Positions 43,949 through 52,913 of a stretch of DNA of 64,000 nucleotides are shown in pieces. The number at the start of each line of letters is the position of its first letter. The first letter of the stretch is position 1. The stretch is from Vibrio sp. CK2-1. GTDB taxonomy: Bacteria > Pseudomonadota > Gammaproteobacteria > Enterobacterales > Vibrionaceae. The position numbers and the translations under genes are program-made. The notes beneath the pieces were generated by a model. It did no database searches. It worked only from the letters and a program-made list of their open reading frames with translations, and was not told the DNA's origin. The stretch covers positions 682,001-746,000 of the forward strand of contig NZ_JAKKCJ010000001.1 in the NCBI RefSeq assembly GCF_021726515.1, in the 5' to 3' direction.

Positions 43949-45154
43949 TTAACCCGGATGTCCATCCGCTCTTGGCGTGAGGAGCATTTTGCCAAATTTA
44001 AACACAAAAAGAGCAAAAGCGTAGATCCACAGCGCGGCTGAAATATTCACAAAGGTAAACAAATGCTCAGGCCAAATCGCTACCCCAAAACCACGAATAA
44101 CCGCTGCCACGACAACCGCTAAAAACGCATGCCACATACTCGGGCCTTCATAAATTGCACGTCCGGTATGACCCATCGTCACTCGGGCGATCATTGCTAG
44201 AATGACTCCACCAATCGCACCAATGGCAAATACATGGATCATGTTGTGGGCAAAGAATTGTCCGTTCGGTAGTAGGTTGAATAAGGCCAATGCTTTAAAA
44301 AGTAAGCCGACTGGAATACAAGCATACGAAGCGTGCAGCGACCAAACCAGAGGCTCTTTATAGGTCGTCCAAGGTTTCCAACGTAGGAAACGAATCGCTT
44401 GGAAAACTGCGGCGAAGAGCATTAAATAAGGACCAATTTGGTTAAAGGTAATCGGGAAAAAACTGAGGATAAACAGCATCACTAAAGGTGTGTTCGCCAG
44501 TGCATCTAACCAGATTAATGCGGGTGGTTTTTCAAACTGCATTTTACGTGCGGTAAAGAATGGGATCACGCGTCCGCCCATAATCGAAATCAGCAAAACG
44601 AACCACCAGATCATTGCTTGCCAAACCGCAATGCTTGGAAATGGCGGCATGCCTTTGATAGTGGCGTAGCTGGCAAAGTTGGCCACAATCGCTAATACAA
44701 AGAAGGGCAGAAATATCAGGTTGCGATAGCCTTTGCCTTTGATCACTCGAATCGATATTTCGTAGGCGACTACCGCTAAAAATAAGGCTTCAATCGAAGA
44801 GGTTAGCCACAACGGAACCGGAGCCCAAAATAGTAGCCTAGGCAATAACCACAATAAGAACACAAAACCGAGACGTTTATCTTTGGTGCCGTTAACCCCT
44901 GTCCAGTTTTGTACTGCGGTTAATAAGAAACCTGCCACAATTGCCATGGCAAAACCAAATATCATTTCATGTACATGCCACCATAATGCCGGAACTTGCA
45001 GGGCACTGGGTTGACCATGTTGGAATGCGTAGACCCAGACCGCGATAGCAATGGCTGCGTATAAACCGCCGAATAAAAAGAACGGTCTAAAGCCTAAACG
45101 TAAAATGGGTAGGATTTTCTCTTCTTTACTTTTGTCGGTGATATTTATCATCAA
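43949..45154 (-). CDS. nnrS: NnrS family heme-copper membrane protein
   Basis: NnrS proteins are inner-membrane heme- and copper-containing proteins that relieve nitric-oxide stress by limiting iron-nitrosyl complex formation. The 401-residue product has about 12 helices, with FRPFFLFGGLYAAIA and LWWHVHEMIFGFAMAIVAGFLLTAVQNWTG (in parts) near the start and HNMIHVFAIGAIGGVILAMIARVTMGHTGR (in parts) near the end; these hold conserved histidines. It is divergent from norR. A sigma-54 promoter in the shared region points into this gene, so it should be a NorR target. Confidence 0.95.
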   Translation of the reverse strand: MMINITDKSKEEKILPILRLGFRPFFLFGGLYAAIAIAVWVYAFQHGQPSALQVPALWWHVHEMIFGFAMAIVAGFLLTAVQNWTGVNGTKDKRLGFVFLLWLLPRLLFWAPVPLWLTSSIEALFLAVVAYEISIRVIKGKGYRNLIFLPFFVLAIVANFASYATIKGMPPFPSIAVWQAMIWWFVLLISIMGGRVIPFFTARKMQFEKPPALIWLDALANTPLVMLFILSFFPITFNQIGPYLMLFAAVFQAIRFLRWKPWTTYKEPLVWSLHASYACIPVGLLFKALALFNLLPNGQFFAHNMIHVFAIGAIGGVILAMIARVTMGHTGRAIYEGPSMWHAFLAVVVAAVIRGFGVAIWPEHLFTFVNISAALWIYAFALFVFKFGKMLLTPRADGHPG

Positions 45155-45198
45155 TAGTGATCTCGTAAAGTATTTATAGTGAATTTACTAATAACTTA

Positions 45199-45214
45199 GC
45201 ACTTTCCGTGCCAC
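45199..45214 (-). promoter_or_regulatory. Sigma-54 promoter of nnrS
   Basis: Read on the minus strand the sequence is GTGGCACGGAAAGTGCT: GG at -24 and GC at -12 separated by exactly ten bases, matching TGGCAC-N5-TTGC except for G in place of the first T of TTGC. It lies 45 bp before the nnrS start codon. Confidence 0.85.
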
Positions 45215-45269
45215 TTTTTAATTTGTTGATTTTAAAGGGCTATAGGAAATGCCATTAAGAATTAGTGTT

Positions 45270-45280
45270 GTTAATTTCAC
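45270..45280. promoter_or_regulatory. Possible NorR site upstream of nnrS
   Basis: GTTAATTTCAC fits the GT-N7-AC core of NorR enhancer sites and lies 59 bp or more upstream of the nnrS -24 box, inside the region divergent to norR. Only one such match is clear here. Confidence 0.5.
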
Positions 45281-45336
45281 ATCACTGGTATAGTGAGAAA
45301 ACAATATCCACCAATGTATTTGTTAAGAGAGTTAAC

Positions 45337-46881
45337 ATGTCCCAGTCAATCGAACAGGTTTTACTCAATATTGCGGTTAACCTGAATGCTCATCAGCCGA
45401 CTTACCAGCATTATCAAAAGTTACTCGATGCATTGCAGCAAGTACTGCCGTGCGATGCGAGTGCTTTATTTATTCTAGATGATGCACAGAATTTAGTACC
45501 GGTGGCGATTAATGGTTTGTCGATGGCAGTATTGGGACGAAAGTTTGCACCTCATGAAAATCCAAGGCTAGAGATGATCATGCAAAGTCGACTACCGGTG
45601 CGATTTCCTGAGAACTCAACCTTACCTGATCCTTTTGATGGACTACTCAGCGAAGACGATGAAGGTAGTATTGACGTGCATTCTTGCATGGGTTGTAGCT
45701 TGTATGTTGAGGACGCTTTGGTGGGGGTATTAACGATTGATGCCTTGGCCTCTGGTGCATTCAAAAAAGTGACCGATGAGACCATTGCTACCTTTGCAGC
45801 CCTTGCGGCCGGTATTGTGCGTAACATCAGCTTGTTTGATGCACTTGAAAAGGCGAATCATCAACAACGCTCAATCAATCAACTGCTTATCGATGAAGCG
45901 CGCGATAAAGGCGGCAAACTGGTCGGTGTGAGTCCGCAAATTGTCCAACTACGTAATAGCATTAAGATGGTTGCGCAATCGAACTACGCAGTGTTGATCA
46001 GCGGTGAAACCGGTACTGGTAAAGAGCTAGTGGCCCATGAAGTTCACGCGCAAAGTAGTCGTAGTGATAAACCTATGGTGTATGTGAACTGTGCGGCGCT
46101 ACCAGAATCAATTGCTGAAAGTGAGTTATTTGGTCACGTAAAAGGCGCGTTTACTGGAGCAAATTCAAACCGTGCAGGTAAATTTGAATTGGCCGATGGC
46201 GGCACTATCTTTTTAGATGAAATTGGTGAGTTGCCAATCTTATTGCAAGCCAAGCTATTACGTGTGATTCAACAAGGTGAAGTGCAGCGAGTCGGGGCTG
46301 ATCACAACAGCTTTATTGATGTTCGAATCATTGCTGCTACTAACCGAGATCTTCATAAAGAAGTAGAAGAACAACGATTCCGTTCTGACCTTTTCCATCG
46401 CTTAAATGTCTTCCCAATTCATGTGCCACCACTGCGTGAAAGGGAAGGGGATATTGCGGTTCTAGTGGGGCATATTCTCGACCGAATTCGTAGTCAATTC
46501 CAAATTAAAACTCTGCATCTTCACCCTAGAGCTTTGACGCTATTGGAAAAACAACCGTGGCTAGGCAATGTTCGTGAGCTTGAGCATTCCTTGATGCGCG
46601 CAGGTCTTCACGCAGTTCAAGACAATGTGGAAGTGATTAAACCACAGCATTTTACCAGTGAGTTCGTCTCCCTCCCTAAAAAACAAAACGCTTCACAATC
46701 GAACTTAGCCATGCCCAATGAGCCGGTTGCCTTAAGACAAGCCGTAGAAGCCTATCAAAAGCAATTGATTGAACATGCCTTAAAGAAAAATGATGGCGTA
46801 TGGGCGCAAGCGGCGCAGTTTCTACAGGTTGACCGAGGTAATTTGTATAAATTAGGCAAGAAACTTGGAGTGAAAATTTAA
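45337..46881 (+). CDS. norR: Nitric-oxide-responsive sigma-54 activator NorR
   Basis: NorR senses nitric oxide through a non-heme iron in its GAF domain and activates sigma-54 promoters. The 514-residue protein has an N-terminal GAF domain (about residues 20-190) and an AAA+ domain with Walker A GETGTGKE (about residue 222), the sigma-54 contact loop GAFTGA (about residue 270) and [13 protein letters not shown]. It ends in a Fis-type helix-turn-helix ([21 protein letters not shown]). The frame extends to 45265, but the ATG at 45337 gives the family start [13 protein letters not shown]. Targets seen here are nnrS and hcp. Confidence 0.95.
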   Translation: MSQSIEQVLLNIAVNLNAHQPTYQHYQKLLDALQQVLPCDASALFILDDAQNLVPVAINGLSMAVLGRKFAPHENPRLEMIMQSRLPVRFPENSTLPDPFDGLLSEDDEGSIDVHSCMGCSLYVEDALVGVLTIDALASGAFKKVTDETIATFAALAAGIVRNISLFDALEKANHQQRSINQLLIDEARDKGGKLVGVSPQIVQLRNSIKMVAQSNYAVLISGETGTGKELVAHEVHAQSSRSDKPMVYVNCAALPESIAESELFGHVKGAFTGANSNRAGKFELADGGTIFLDEIGELPILLQAKLLRVIQQGEVQRVGADHNSFIDVRIIAATNRDLHKEVEEQRFRSDLFHRLNVFPIHVPPLREREGDIAVLVGHILDRIRSQFQIKTLHLHPRALTLLEKQPWLGNVRELEHSLMRAGLHAVQDNVEVIKPQHFTSEFVSLPKKQNASQSNLAMPNEPVALRQAVEAYQKQLIEHALKKNDGVWAQAAQFLQVDRGNLYKLGKKLGVKI

Positions 46882-46895
46882 TTCTAAATTCATTT

Positions 46896-46929
46896 GATGT
46901 AAATATTACATCGTCGTTGTTTTATTTAC
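46896..46929. promoter_or_regulatory. Paired NorR-type sites upstream of hcp
   Basis: Two GT-N7-AC cores are present: GTAAATATTAC (46899-46909, inside the palindrome GATGTAAATATTACATC) and GTTTTATTTAC (46919-46929). Their centres are 20 bp apart, two helical turns, as for cooperative enhancer binding. They lie 60-90 bp before the sigma-54 promoter. Confidence 0.65.
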
Positions 46930-46984
46930 ATCAAAAATGAATGTTAAAATTGAGTTAAATCGTTTAATATCAACAGTTTAAAAG

Positions 46985-47001
46985 TTGGCACGCAAAGTGC
47001 A
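46985..47001 (+). promoter_or_regulatory. Sigma-54 promoter of hcp-hcr
   Basis: TTGGCACGCAAAGTGCA has GG (-24) and GC (-12) exactly ten bases apart and the consensus TTGGCACG. It is almost the same as the nnrS promoter, including GTGC in place of TTGC. The hcp start codon is 74 bp downstream. Confidence 0.9.
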
Positions 47002-47074
47002 ATACAGGAATGAATTTATTATTAGCCCCAAATGATAGGGGCGATGATGTTAATCATTACTGGAGCTTTAAATT

Positions 47075-48745
47075 ATGTTTTGTATTCAATGTGAGCAAAC
47101 GATCCGTACACCGGTTGGCGATGGCTGTTCTTACACTCAAGGTATGTGTGGTAAAACTAGCGAAGTCTCTGACCTGCAAGATATCTTAGTCTACGTATTG
47201 CAAGGTGTGTCTTTCTGGGCGGATCTTGGTCGCAAGTTTAATATTGTGGATACAGAAGTCGATGAGTGGGCACCTCAAGCTTTCTTCTCTACCTTGACCA
47301 ATGTGAACTTCGATGCGGATCGTATCGTTGAGTTTTCTAATCAAGCCTATGCATACAAACTACGTTTAGAAGAAAAAGTACGTGCAGCGGCAACGTTAGC
47401 CAATGAAGCACTACCTGAGTTAACGCCAGCGGCTCAATTTGCATTACCAACAGCTCGTGAAGAGTTATTAAAATACGCGCCTCTTGCAGCAGTAAACCGC
47501 GGCCATGAAACGGTTGACCCAGATGTAATGGGACTACGTTTATTATCTCTATATGGCCTAAAAGGTGCGGCAGCTTATATGGAGCATGCGCGCGTACTTG
47601 GTCAAACTGATGAAGCGCTTTTTGCTGAATATCACCAAATCATGTCTTGGTTAGGTTCTGAGCCTCAAGATCTTCAAGCGTTGCTAGATTGCTCAATGCA
47701 AATTGGTTTGATGAACTACAAAATCATGGAAATTCTAGACCGTGGTGAAACAGAAACATTTGGTCACCCAGCACCAACTCAAGTGAACGTTAAGCCTGTA
47801 AAAGGCAAATGTATCCTAGTATCTGGCCATGACTTACATGATCTAGAAAAAATCCTGCAACAAACTGAAGGCAAAGGCATTAACGTTTACACTAACGGTG
47901 AAATGCTGCCAGCTCACGGTTACCCTGAATTAAACAAATATCCTCACCTAGTGGGTAACTACGGTAGTGCTTGGCAGAACCAGCAAAAAGAATTTGCTAA
48001 CTTCCCTGGCGCAATCGTCATGACGTCTAACTGTCTGCTTAACCCTGAAGTAGGTCAATACAACGACCGTATCTTCACTCGTAGCATCGTAGGTTGGCCA
48101 AATGTGACTCACATTGTGGGTGATGATTTCTCTGAAGTGATTGACTGTGCATTGGCGCAAGAAGGCTTCAAGCACGATGAAATTGAACACATGATCACAG
48201 TTGGTTTTGGTCGCAATGCATTGATGGAAGCGGCACCTGCGGTTATCGATCAAGTGAAGCAAGGCAACATCAGCCACTTCTTCCTAGTGGGCGGTTGTGA
48301 CGGTGACAAAGTTGAGCGTAACTACTTCAACGAGTTCACTAAGCAAACACCAGATGACAGCCTAATTCTAACGCTGGCTTGTGGTAAGTTCCGTTTCAAT
48401 AAAGAACAACACGGTGAAATCAACGGCATTCCTCGTCTATTAGATGTGGGTCAATGTAATGATTCATACTCAGCAATCCAACTAGCACTGGCATTGGCGA
48501 AAGAGTTTGATTGTGGCGTGAATGATCTTCCACTGACTTTAGTTCTCTCTTGGTTCGAGCAAAAAGCGATTGTGGTTCTACTAACACTTCTTGCGTTAGG
48601 CATTAAAGGTATCTACACAGGTCCAACTAAACCTGCGTTTTTAACTGATAATCTAATGGCTGTGATGCAAGAGAAGTTTGACCTACGCGGGATCTCAACG
48701 GTTGAAGCGGATATGAAAACAATCTTGGGCGAGAAAGTCGCTTAA
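47075..48745 (+). CDS. hcp: Hybrid cluster protein (hydroxylamine reductase)
   Basis: Hcp carries a hybrid iron-sulfur-oxygen cluster and acts in nitrosative stress as a nitric-oxide or hydroxylamine reductase and protein S-nitrosylase. The 556-residue product has the N-terminal cysteines C3, C6, C18 and C25 spaced as in enterobacterial Hcp, which bind a 2Fe-2S cluster. Hybrid-cluster ligands appear in [22 protein letters not shown] and [12 protein letters not shown] lies before the ATG. It is followed by its reductase gene hcr, and expression should depend on NorR and sigma-54. Confidence 0.97.
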   Translation: MFCIQCEQTIRTPVGDGCSYTQGMCGKTSEVSDLQDILVYVLQGVSFWADLGRKFNIVDTEVDEWAPQAFFSTLTNVNFDADRIVEFSNQAYAYKLRLEEKVRAAATLANEALPELTPAAQFALPTAREELLKYAPLAAVNRGHETVDPDVMGLRLLSLYGLKGAAAYMEHARVLGQTDEALFAEYHQIMSWLGSEPQDLQALLDCSMQIGLMNYKIMEILDRGETETFGHPAPTQVNVKPVKGKCILVSGHDLHDLEKILQQTEGKGINVYTNGEMLPAHGYPELNKYPHLVGNYGSAWQNQQKEFANFPGAIVMTSNCLLNPEVGQYNDRIFTRSIVGWPNVTHIVGDDFSEVIDCALAQEGFKHDEIEHMITVGFGRNALMEAAPAVIDQVKQGNISHFFLVGGCDGDKVERNYFNEFTKQTPDDSLILTLACGKFRFNKEQHGEINGIPRLLDVGQCNDSYSAIQLALALAKEFDCGVNDLPLTLVLSWFEQKAIVVLLTLLALGIKGIYTGPTKPAFLTDNLMAVMQEKFDLRGISTVEADMKTILGEKVA

Positions 48746-48842
48746 TTGTTTTAACGCTATGTAATCGACGTCATTTCGGGTGCCAACCATGATTGCTCGA
48801 AATGACGTTCATATTTGTAAAGTTTATGAGAGACCGAATGAA

Positions 48843-49910
48843 ATGAACCAATTTGAATGGCCAGACAATCAACCCGCGACCTTTATTTGCCAACGTAAAT
48901 GGCAGGAAACACCCAATTGCGTTAGCGTTACTTTAGTGGCAGAAAATCAGGGTTCAGAAACGACATTTGATTTTATTCCCGGCCAATTTATCACGCTTGG
49001 TATTGAGGTAGAGGGTAAGACGGAATACCGCGCCTATTCATTAAGTTCAATGCCGAATCAAAGCGAATTACAACTGACCATTAAACGCGTTGATGGTGGT
49101 AAAGTTTCCAACTATATCGTGGATTCTTTACAAGAAGGTCAAGCGGTATCAGTGTTAAAACCTGCTGGAGAATTTCATATAGAGCAACCGCATGGCGAAC
49201 GCATTGTATTGCTCAGCGCTGGTTGTGGGATCACTCCGGTTATGTCGATGGCGAAAACGCTGTTAGCAGATAAAACAGACACCACGGATATTCATTTTAT
49301 CCATGCGGCAACAGAACTTGAGCAAGTGATCTACCATCAAGAACTACTAGAAATGGCAGCGTCGCATGAGCGTTTTCATTTTGATGTGATGTTAGAAAAT
49401 GCCCAAGGATCAGAGTATTTAGAAGGGCGTTTAACACAAGCGGCTTTAAAACAATATTGTCCGGATATCGCGGAGCGTAGCGCATTTTTATGTGGCCCGA
49501 TTGGCTTTATGAATGCGATGCAAGAAAACCTATCTGAGCTTGGCATGAATATGGATAACTTTTATCAAGAAAGTTTCACGCCAGCCGAATCAGAACAGCC
49601 GGAAGTTGCATTGGGTAGTGATTCTGAGAAGGCGCAAGCGATCAGCAAAGCTACGGTATTTGTACCGGCGTTTGGCGCTCAAGCCGAAGCGAAAATTGGT
49701 AGTGCATTGATTGATGCCTTGGAAGCGGCCAAAGTACCCGTGATTGCTGCATGCCGCAGTGGTATTTGTGGTTCATGTAAGTGTCGTGTGGTAAAAGGCG
49801 AATTCACTCGCACGAGTACCGCGACTTTAACGGAAGATGAAATTGATAATGGCTTTGTTTTGGCATGTTCGTGTCAAGTCGAGTCGGATGTTGAAGTGGC
49901 GTTAAACTAA
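48843..49910 (+). CDS. hcr: NADH oxidoreductase for Hcp
   Basis: Hcr passes electrons from NADH to Hcp. The protein of about 355 residues has a flavin-binding domain (FIPGQFITLGIEVEGKTEYRAYSLSS in parts, with the R-A-Y-S-L-S flavin motif), an NAD-binding domain (IVLLSAGCGITPVMSMAKTLL and FLCGPIGFMNAM), and a C-terminal 2Fe-2S ferredoxin domain (ACRSGICGSCKCRVVKGEF then CSCQ). Longer starts at 48780 or 48789 are open; the ATG at 48843 gives the usual N-terminus and is chosen with moderate confidence. A strong terminator ends the operon. Confidence 0.92.
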   Translation: MNQFEWPDNQPATFICQRKWQETPNCVSVTLVAENQGSETTFDFIPGQFITLGIEVEGKTEYRAYSLSSMPNQSELQLTIKRVDGGKVSNYIVDSLQEGQAVSVLKPAGEFHIEQPHGERIVLLSAGCGITPVMSMAKTLLADKTDTTDIHFIHAATELEQVIYHQELLEMAASHERFHFDVMLENAQGSEYLEGRLTQAALKQYCPDIAERSAFLCGPIGFMNAMQENLSELGMNMDNFYQESFTPAESEQPEVALGSDSEKAQAISKATVFVPAFGAQAEAKIGSALIDALEAAKVPVIAACRSGICGSCKCRVVKGEFTRTSTATLTEDEIDNGFVLACSCQVESDVEVALN

Positions 49911-49936
49911 CCATTTCATTCCTCGTGATAAATATA

Positions 49937-49971
49937 AAAAAGGGTCGCTATCAATAATAGCGACCCTTTTT
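49937..49971. terminator. Strong bidirectional terminator after hcr
   Basis: A 15-bp stem starting AAAAAGGGTCGCTAT with a five-base loop CAATA has A-runs and T-runs on both sides. It serves hcp-hcr on the plus strand and the DUF2999 gene on the minus strand. Confidence 0.95.
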
Positions 49972-49998
49972 AGTATAAATGTTCGATATAGACTCAAA

Positions 49999-50250
49999 CT
50001 ACTTCTGAAGCTTTTCTTTCGCTTCTTCTACCTTTGAGTAATCCAAGCCTAACTCATCTACGGCATCTTTAATTAATGCAGGATTTTGCATTACTTGAGC
50101 CATCAACATTTGTAGCTTTTCTTGTGGCAAACCTAGTTGGCTTATTGTTGCCATAGCAGCCAATGGGTTGGTGGTCAGTTCTTGAAAAATTTCACGGATC
50201 TGAGCATCTTCAATATTGTTTTCTTTCAACAGAGCCAAAATCGGATTCAT
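49999..50250 (-). CDS. DUF2999 family protein
   Basis: The 83-residue acidic helical protein (MNPILALLKENNIEDAQIRE at its start, VDELGLDYSKVEEAKEKLQK at its end) belongs to DUF2999, a family found mainly in Vibrio and Shewanella-type bacteria. There is no known function, signal or membrane segment. GAAGAGAGACCC provides the ribosome site. It shares a terminator with hcr. Confidence 0.85.
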   Translation of the reverse strand: MNPILALLKENNIEDAQIREIFQELTTNPLAAMATISQLGLPQEKLQMLMAQVMQNPALIKDAVDELGLDYSKVEEAKEKLQK

Positions 50251-50380
50251 GGGTCTCTCTTCTGTTAGTGAAATAAAACCCTATTTTACACCGATTTAGA
50301 CAGCCTAATGACATTTTTTATAAACAAAGTTTTTTACGGGAATAACTGTAAGAAAATATAAATTTTGAACTACTCTTATT

Positions 50381-50401
50381 TATACCCAAGTCATTAGGGT
50401 T
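50381..50401. repeat. Dispersed palindrome, copy 3 (partial)
   Basis: TATACCCAAGTCATTAGGGT is a degenerate copy of the palindrome family first listed at 3614. It lies in the promoter region between the DUF2999 gene and the cytochrome gene. Confidence 0.6.
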
Positions 50402-50472
50402 CAGATACTAGGATACCGTCACTAGGGTAGATATCTCCTCAAAATACAATGAAAAGTTAGGAAGCGTTCAGT

Positions 50473-50826
50473 ATGGGTATGACAAAAATAATTATCGGGC
50501 TAGTCGTGGGTTGTTTATCATTTGCTTCTTATGCACAAGATGATGAGCAATTTAACGTCGGGCAAAAGAAGGCTGCCGTTTGCATGACTTGCCATGGTAG
50601 TGATGGGATTTCAAATATTGATATTTATCCTAATCTACAAGGCCAGAAAGTCGAGTATTTAGTCACTACCCTTAAAGCCTACCAACGTCGCCAACGTAGT
50701 GGTGGCTTAGCATTAGTGATGTATGAGCAAGCGGATAGCCTGACAGAACAAGACATGCAAGATATCAGTTATTTCTTCTCTAAAGTGACGTCCTCATCCA
50801 ATACAAACTCATCCCAAGCTGAATAA
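50473..50826 (+). CDS. Small c-type cytochrome (c553/c4-like)
   Basis: The 117-residue protein has a signal peptide (about residues 1-21, ending ASYA) and one heme-binding motif CMTCH (about residues 37-41). The sixth heme ligand is probably a methionine in LALVMYEQADSLTEQDM, where the spacing fits class I cytochromes of the c553/c4 type. It is a likely periplasmic electron carrier for the cbb3-type oxidase encoded 47 bp downstream. AGGAAGCG precedes the ATG. Confidence 0.88.
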   Translation: MGMTKIIIGLVVGCLSFASYAQDDEQFNVGQKKAAVCMTCHGSDGISNIDIYPNLQGQKVEYLVTTLKAYQRRQRSGGLALVMYEQADSLTEQDMQDISYFFSKVTSSSNTNSSQAE

Positions 50827-50872
50827 CGATTCTCTATTTTCACAGCATGATGCTTATCTAACACGGAGGTAC

Positions 50873-52324
50873 ATGATGGAAACCACTTACGATATGAAAA
50901 TAGTGAAGTATTTCATTATAACCAGCTTAATTTGGGCGCTACTGGGAATGTTGGTTGGCTTGATGCTTGCCGCACAACTTTATTGGCCGGTATTAAATTT
51001 TAATTCTGAATATATTCAATTTGGACGTTTGCGTCCTTTGCATACTTCCGGTGTGATTTTTGGTTTTGTCGTTAATATTCTTATGGGGACGTCTTTATAT
51101 ATTGTCCAACGCACCAGTAAAACCGATCTATTTAATAAAAGCCTATCTTGGATGGTCTATTGGGGCTGGCAGTTGGTGTTAGTGCTGGCATTAATCACAC
51201 TACCCTTGGGATTTACCTCATCGAAAGAATATGCCGAGCTAGAGTGGCCGATTGATATTCTCATTGCCGTGGTATGGGTGATGTATGCCATTTTATTCTT
51301 CGGTACGATTGCTAAGAGAAAAATTAAACATATTTTTGTGGCTAACTGGTTTTTCGGTGCATTTATTATTGTGATCGCGATGATCTTTATTATCAATAAT
51401 TTAGAAATCCCTGTGAACTGGACCAAATCGTATTCTATCTACGCCGGAACTCAAGATGCGATTGTTCAATGGTGGTGGGGCCATAATGCAGTCGGATTTT
51501 TATTAACGGCTGGCATCATAGGTATGAACTATTACTTTATACCTAAAGTCTCTGAGCGCCCGATCTACTCCTATCGTTTATCTATTGTCCATTTCTGGGG
51601 GCTAGTAGGCTTTTATACTTGGGCGGGTACTCACCATCTTGTTTATTCTTCGGTTTCAGATTGGATTCAAAACCTAGGCATTATTATGTCTTTATTATTG
51701 TGGCTGCCATCTTGGGGTGGGGCTTTTAATAGCTTGATGACCTTGCTTTCGAATAAAGAAAAATTAAAGCATGACTACGTGATGTTGTTCTTCCTCTCTG
51801 CTGTTTTGTATTACGCACTAGCCACTTTAGAAGGGCCATTACTCGCGATTCGATGGTTTAACATGATTGCTCATAATACCGAATGGATCGTCGGCCATGT
51901 TCATTCCGCCGCTTTAGGTTGGGTCGCGATGTCTGGCTTTGCTGTGTTTTATTACTTTATCCCAAGGTTGTGGGGACGTGAGCAAATGTGGTCACGACGT
52001 CTAGTGAAGTGGCACTTCTGGCTAGCACATATCGGGATCGCGATTTATGCCGTAGCGCTTTGGATTGGCGGAATTGGTCAAGGGTATATGTGGTTGAAGC
52101 AACACCCAGATGGTTCACTCGCGTATAGTTTTGTGGACTCGATGAATTTTGTCGCACCATGGATGCTAGCAAGATTTATTGGCGGTGCGTTGTTTGTTGT
52201 TGGTGTGATCATCATGATTTACAACTTATATAAAACCTTATCACTCCCCATTGCTGCGCCAAATCAGGATTCTAAAACGCGTGAGTTAGAACATTCAGAT
52301 GAGGAAAAAGTATATGTTAAATAA
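50873..52324 (+). CDS. ccoN: cbb3-type cytochrome oxidase subunit I
   Basis: CcoN is the catalytic subunit of a high-affinity, heme-copper oxidase that reduces oxygen to water. The 483-residue protein has about 12 helices and all metal ligands: a low-spin heme histidine in RLRPLHTSGVIFGF, the copper-B histidines in QWWWGHNAVGF and WAGTHHLVYSS, the active-site tyrosine in YSYRLSIVHFWG, and the heme histidines in EWIVGHVHSAALGW. GGAGG precedes the ATG. It is followed by ccoO, whose start overlaps this stop by 11 bases. Confidence 0.94.
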   Translation: MMETTYDMKIVKYFIITSLIWALLGMLVGLMLAAQLYWPVLNFNSEYIQFGRLRPLHTSGVIFGFVVNILMGTSLYIVQRTSKTDLFNKSLSWMVYWGWQLVLVLALITLPLGFTSSKEYAELEWPIDILIAVVWVMYAILFFGTIAKRKIKHIFVANWFFGAFIIVIAMIFIINNLEIPVNWTKSYSIYAGTQDAIVQWWWGHNAVGFLLTAGIIGMNYYFIPKVSERPIYSYRLSIVHFWGLVGFYTWAGTHHLVYSSVSDWIQNLGIIMSLLLWLPSWGGAFNSLMTLLSNKEKLKHDYVMLFFLSAVLYYALATLEGPLLAIRWFNMIAHNTEWIVGHVHSAALGWVAMSGFAVFYYFIPRLWGREQMWSRRLVKWHFWLAHIGIAIYAVALWIGGIGQGYMWLKQHPDGSLAYSFVDSMNFVAPWMLARFIGGALFVVGVIIMIYNLYKTLSLPIAAPNQDSKTRELEHSDEEKVYVK

Positions 52325-52904
52325 AGACTTTACCCAATCTGTTTGGATCTTAATTATTTCTGTCATCGTGGTCGCGAGCTTTTCGTTATTGACTTGGGTC
52401 GTTCCCGATTTGTTTATGAAAGATGAGTTGATCGAAAAATCAAAGATGAAACCTTATAGCGCTTTACAGCTTGCCGGACGGGATATTTATATCAGTGAAG
52501 GTTGCCATACCTGTCACTCTCAAATGGTGAGACCACTACCGGCAGAGGTCGCTCGTTATGGTGAAGCGACTAAGGCGGAAGATGATATTTATGAATACCC
52601 CAACCTATGGGGCTCAAAACGTACTGGCCCTGATTTGGCAAACTTAGGTCGAAAATATTCTGATCAATGGCATCAGTTGCATTTAATGGACCCTCGCTCT
52701 GTTGTACCTACTTCTATTATGCCTGCCTACCCATGGTTATTTGAAAAAGTGTTAGATGGGGAAGATGTTGCCGACAAAATGGAAGCCTTGCGAATACTTG
52801 GAGTGCCTTATACCGATGAGGAAATTGATAAGGGGCGTTTACAGGTACGAAATAAAACACATGCCGATGCACTAATCAGTTATTTGCAGAGCTTAGGTGA
52901 ATAA
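52314..52904 (+). CDS. ccoO: cbb3-type cytochrome oxidase subunit II
   Basis: CcoO is the membrane-anchored mono-heme cytochrome c subunit of the cbb3 oxidase. The 196-residue protein has one N-terminal membrane helix and the heme motif CHTCH (about residues 64-68) in SEGCHTCHSQMVRPLPAEVARYG. The ligand methionine is in SIMPAYPWLF. The start ATG at 52314 has GAGGAA upstream and overlaps the ccoN end; a frame extension to 52299 is less likely. Confidence 0.94.
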   Translation: MLNKDFTQSVWILIISVIVVASFSLLTWVVPDLFMKDELIEKSKMKPYSALQLAGRDIYISEGCHTCHSQMVRPLPAEVARYGEATKAEDDIYEYPNLWGSKRTGPDLANLGRKYSDQWHQLHLMDPRSVVPTSIMPAYPWLFEKVLDGEDVADKMEALRILGVPYTDEEIDKGRLQVRNKTHADALISYLQSLGE

Positions 52905-52913
52905 GGGGGCAAT

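Noticed and set aside
46930..46966. FNR site before hcp
   Set aside because: TTGAGTTAAATC matches only part of TTGAT-N4-ATCAA; the sigma-54/NorR reading explains the region better.
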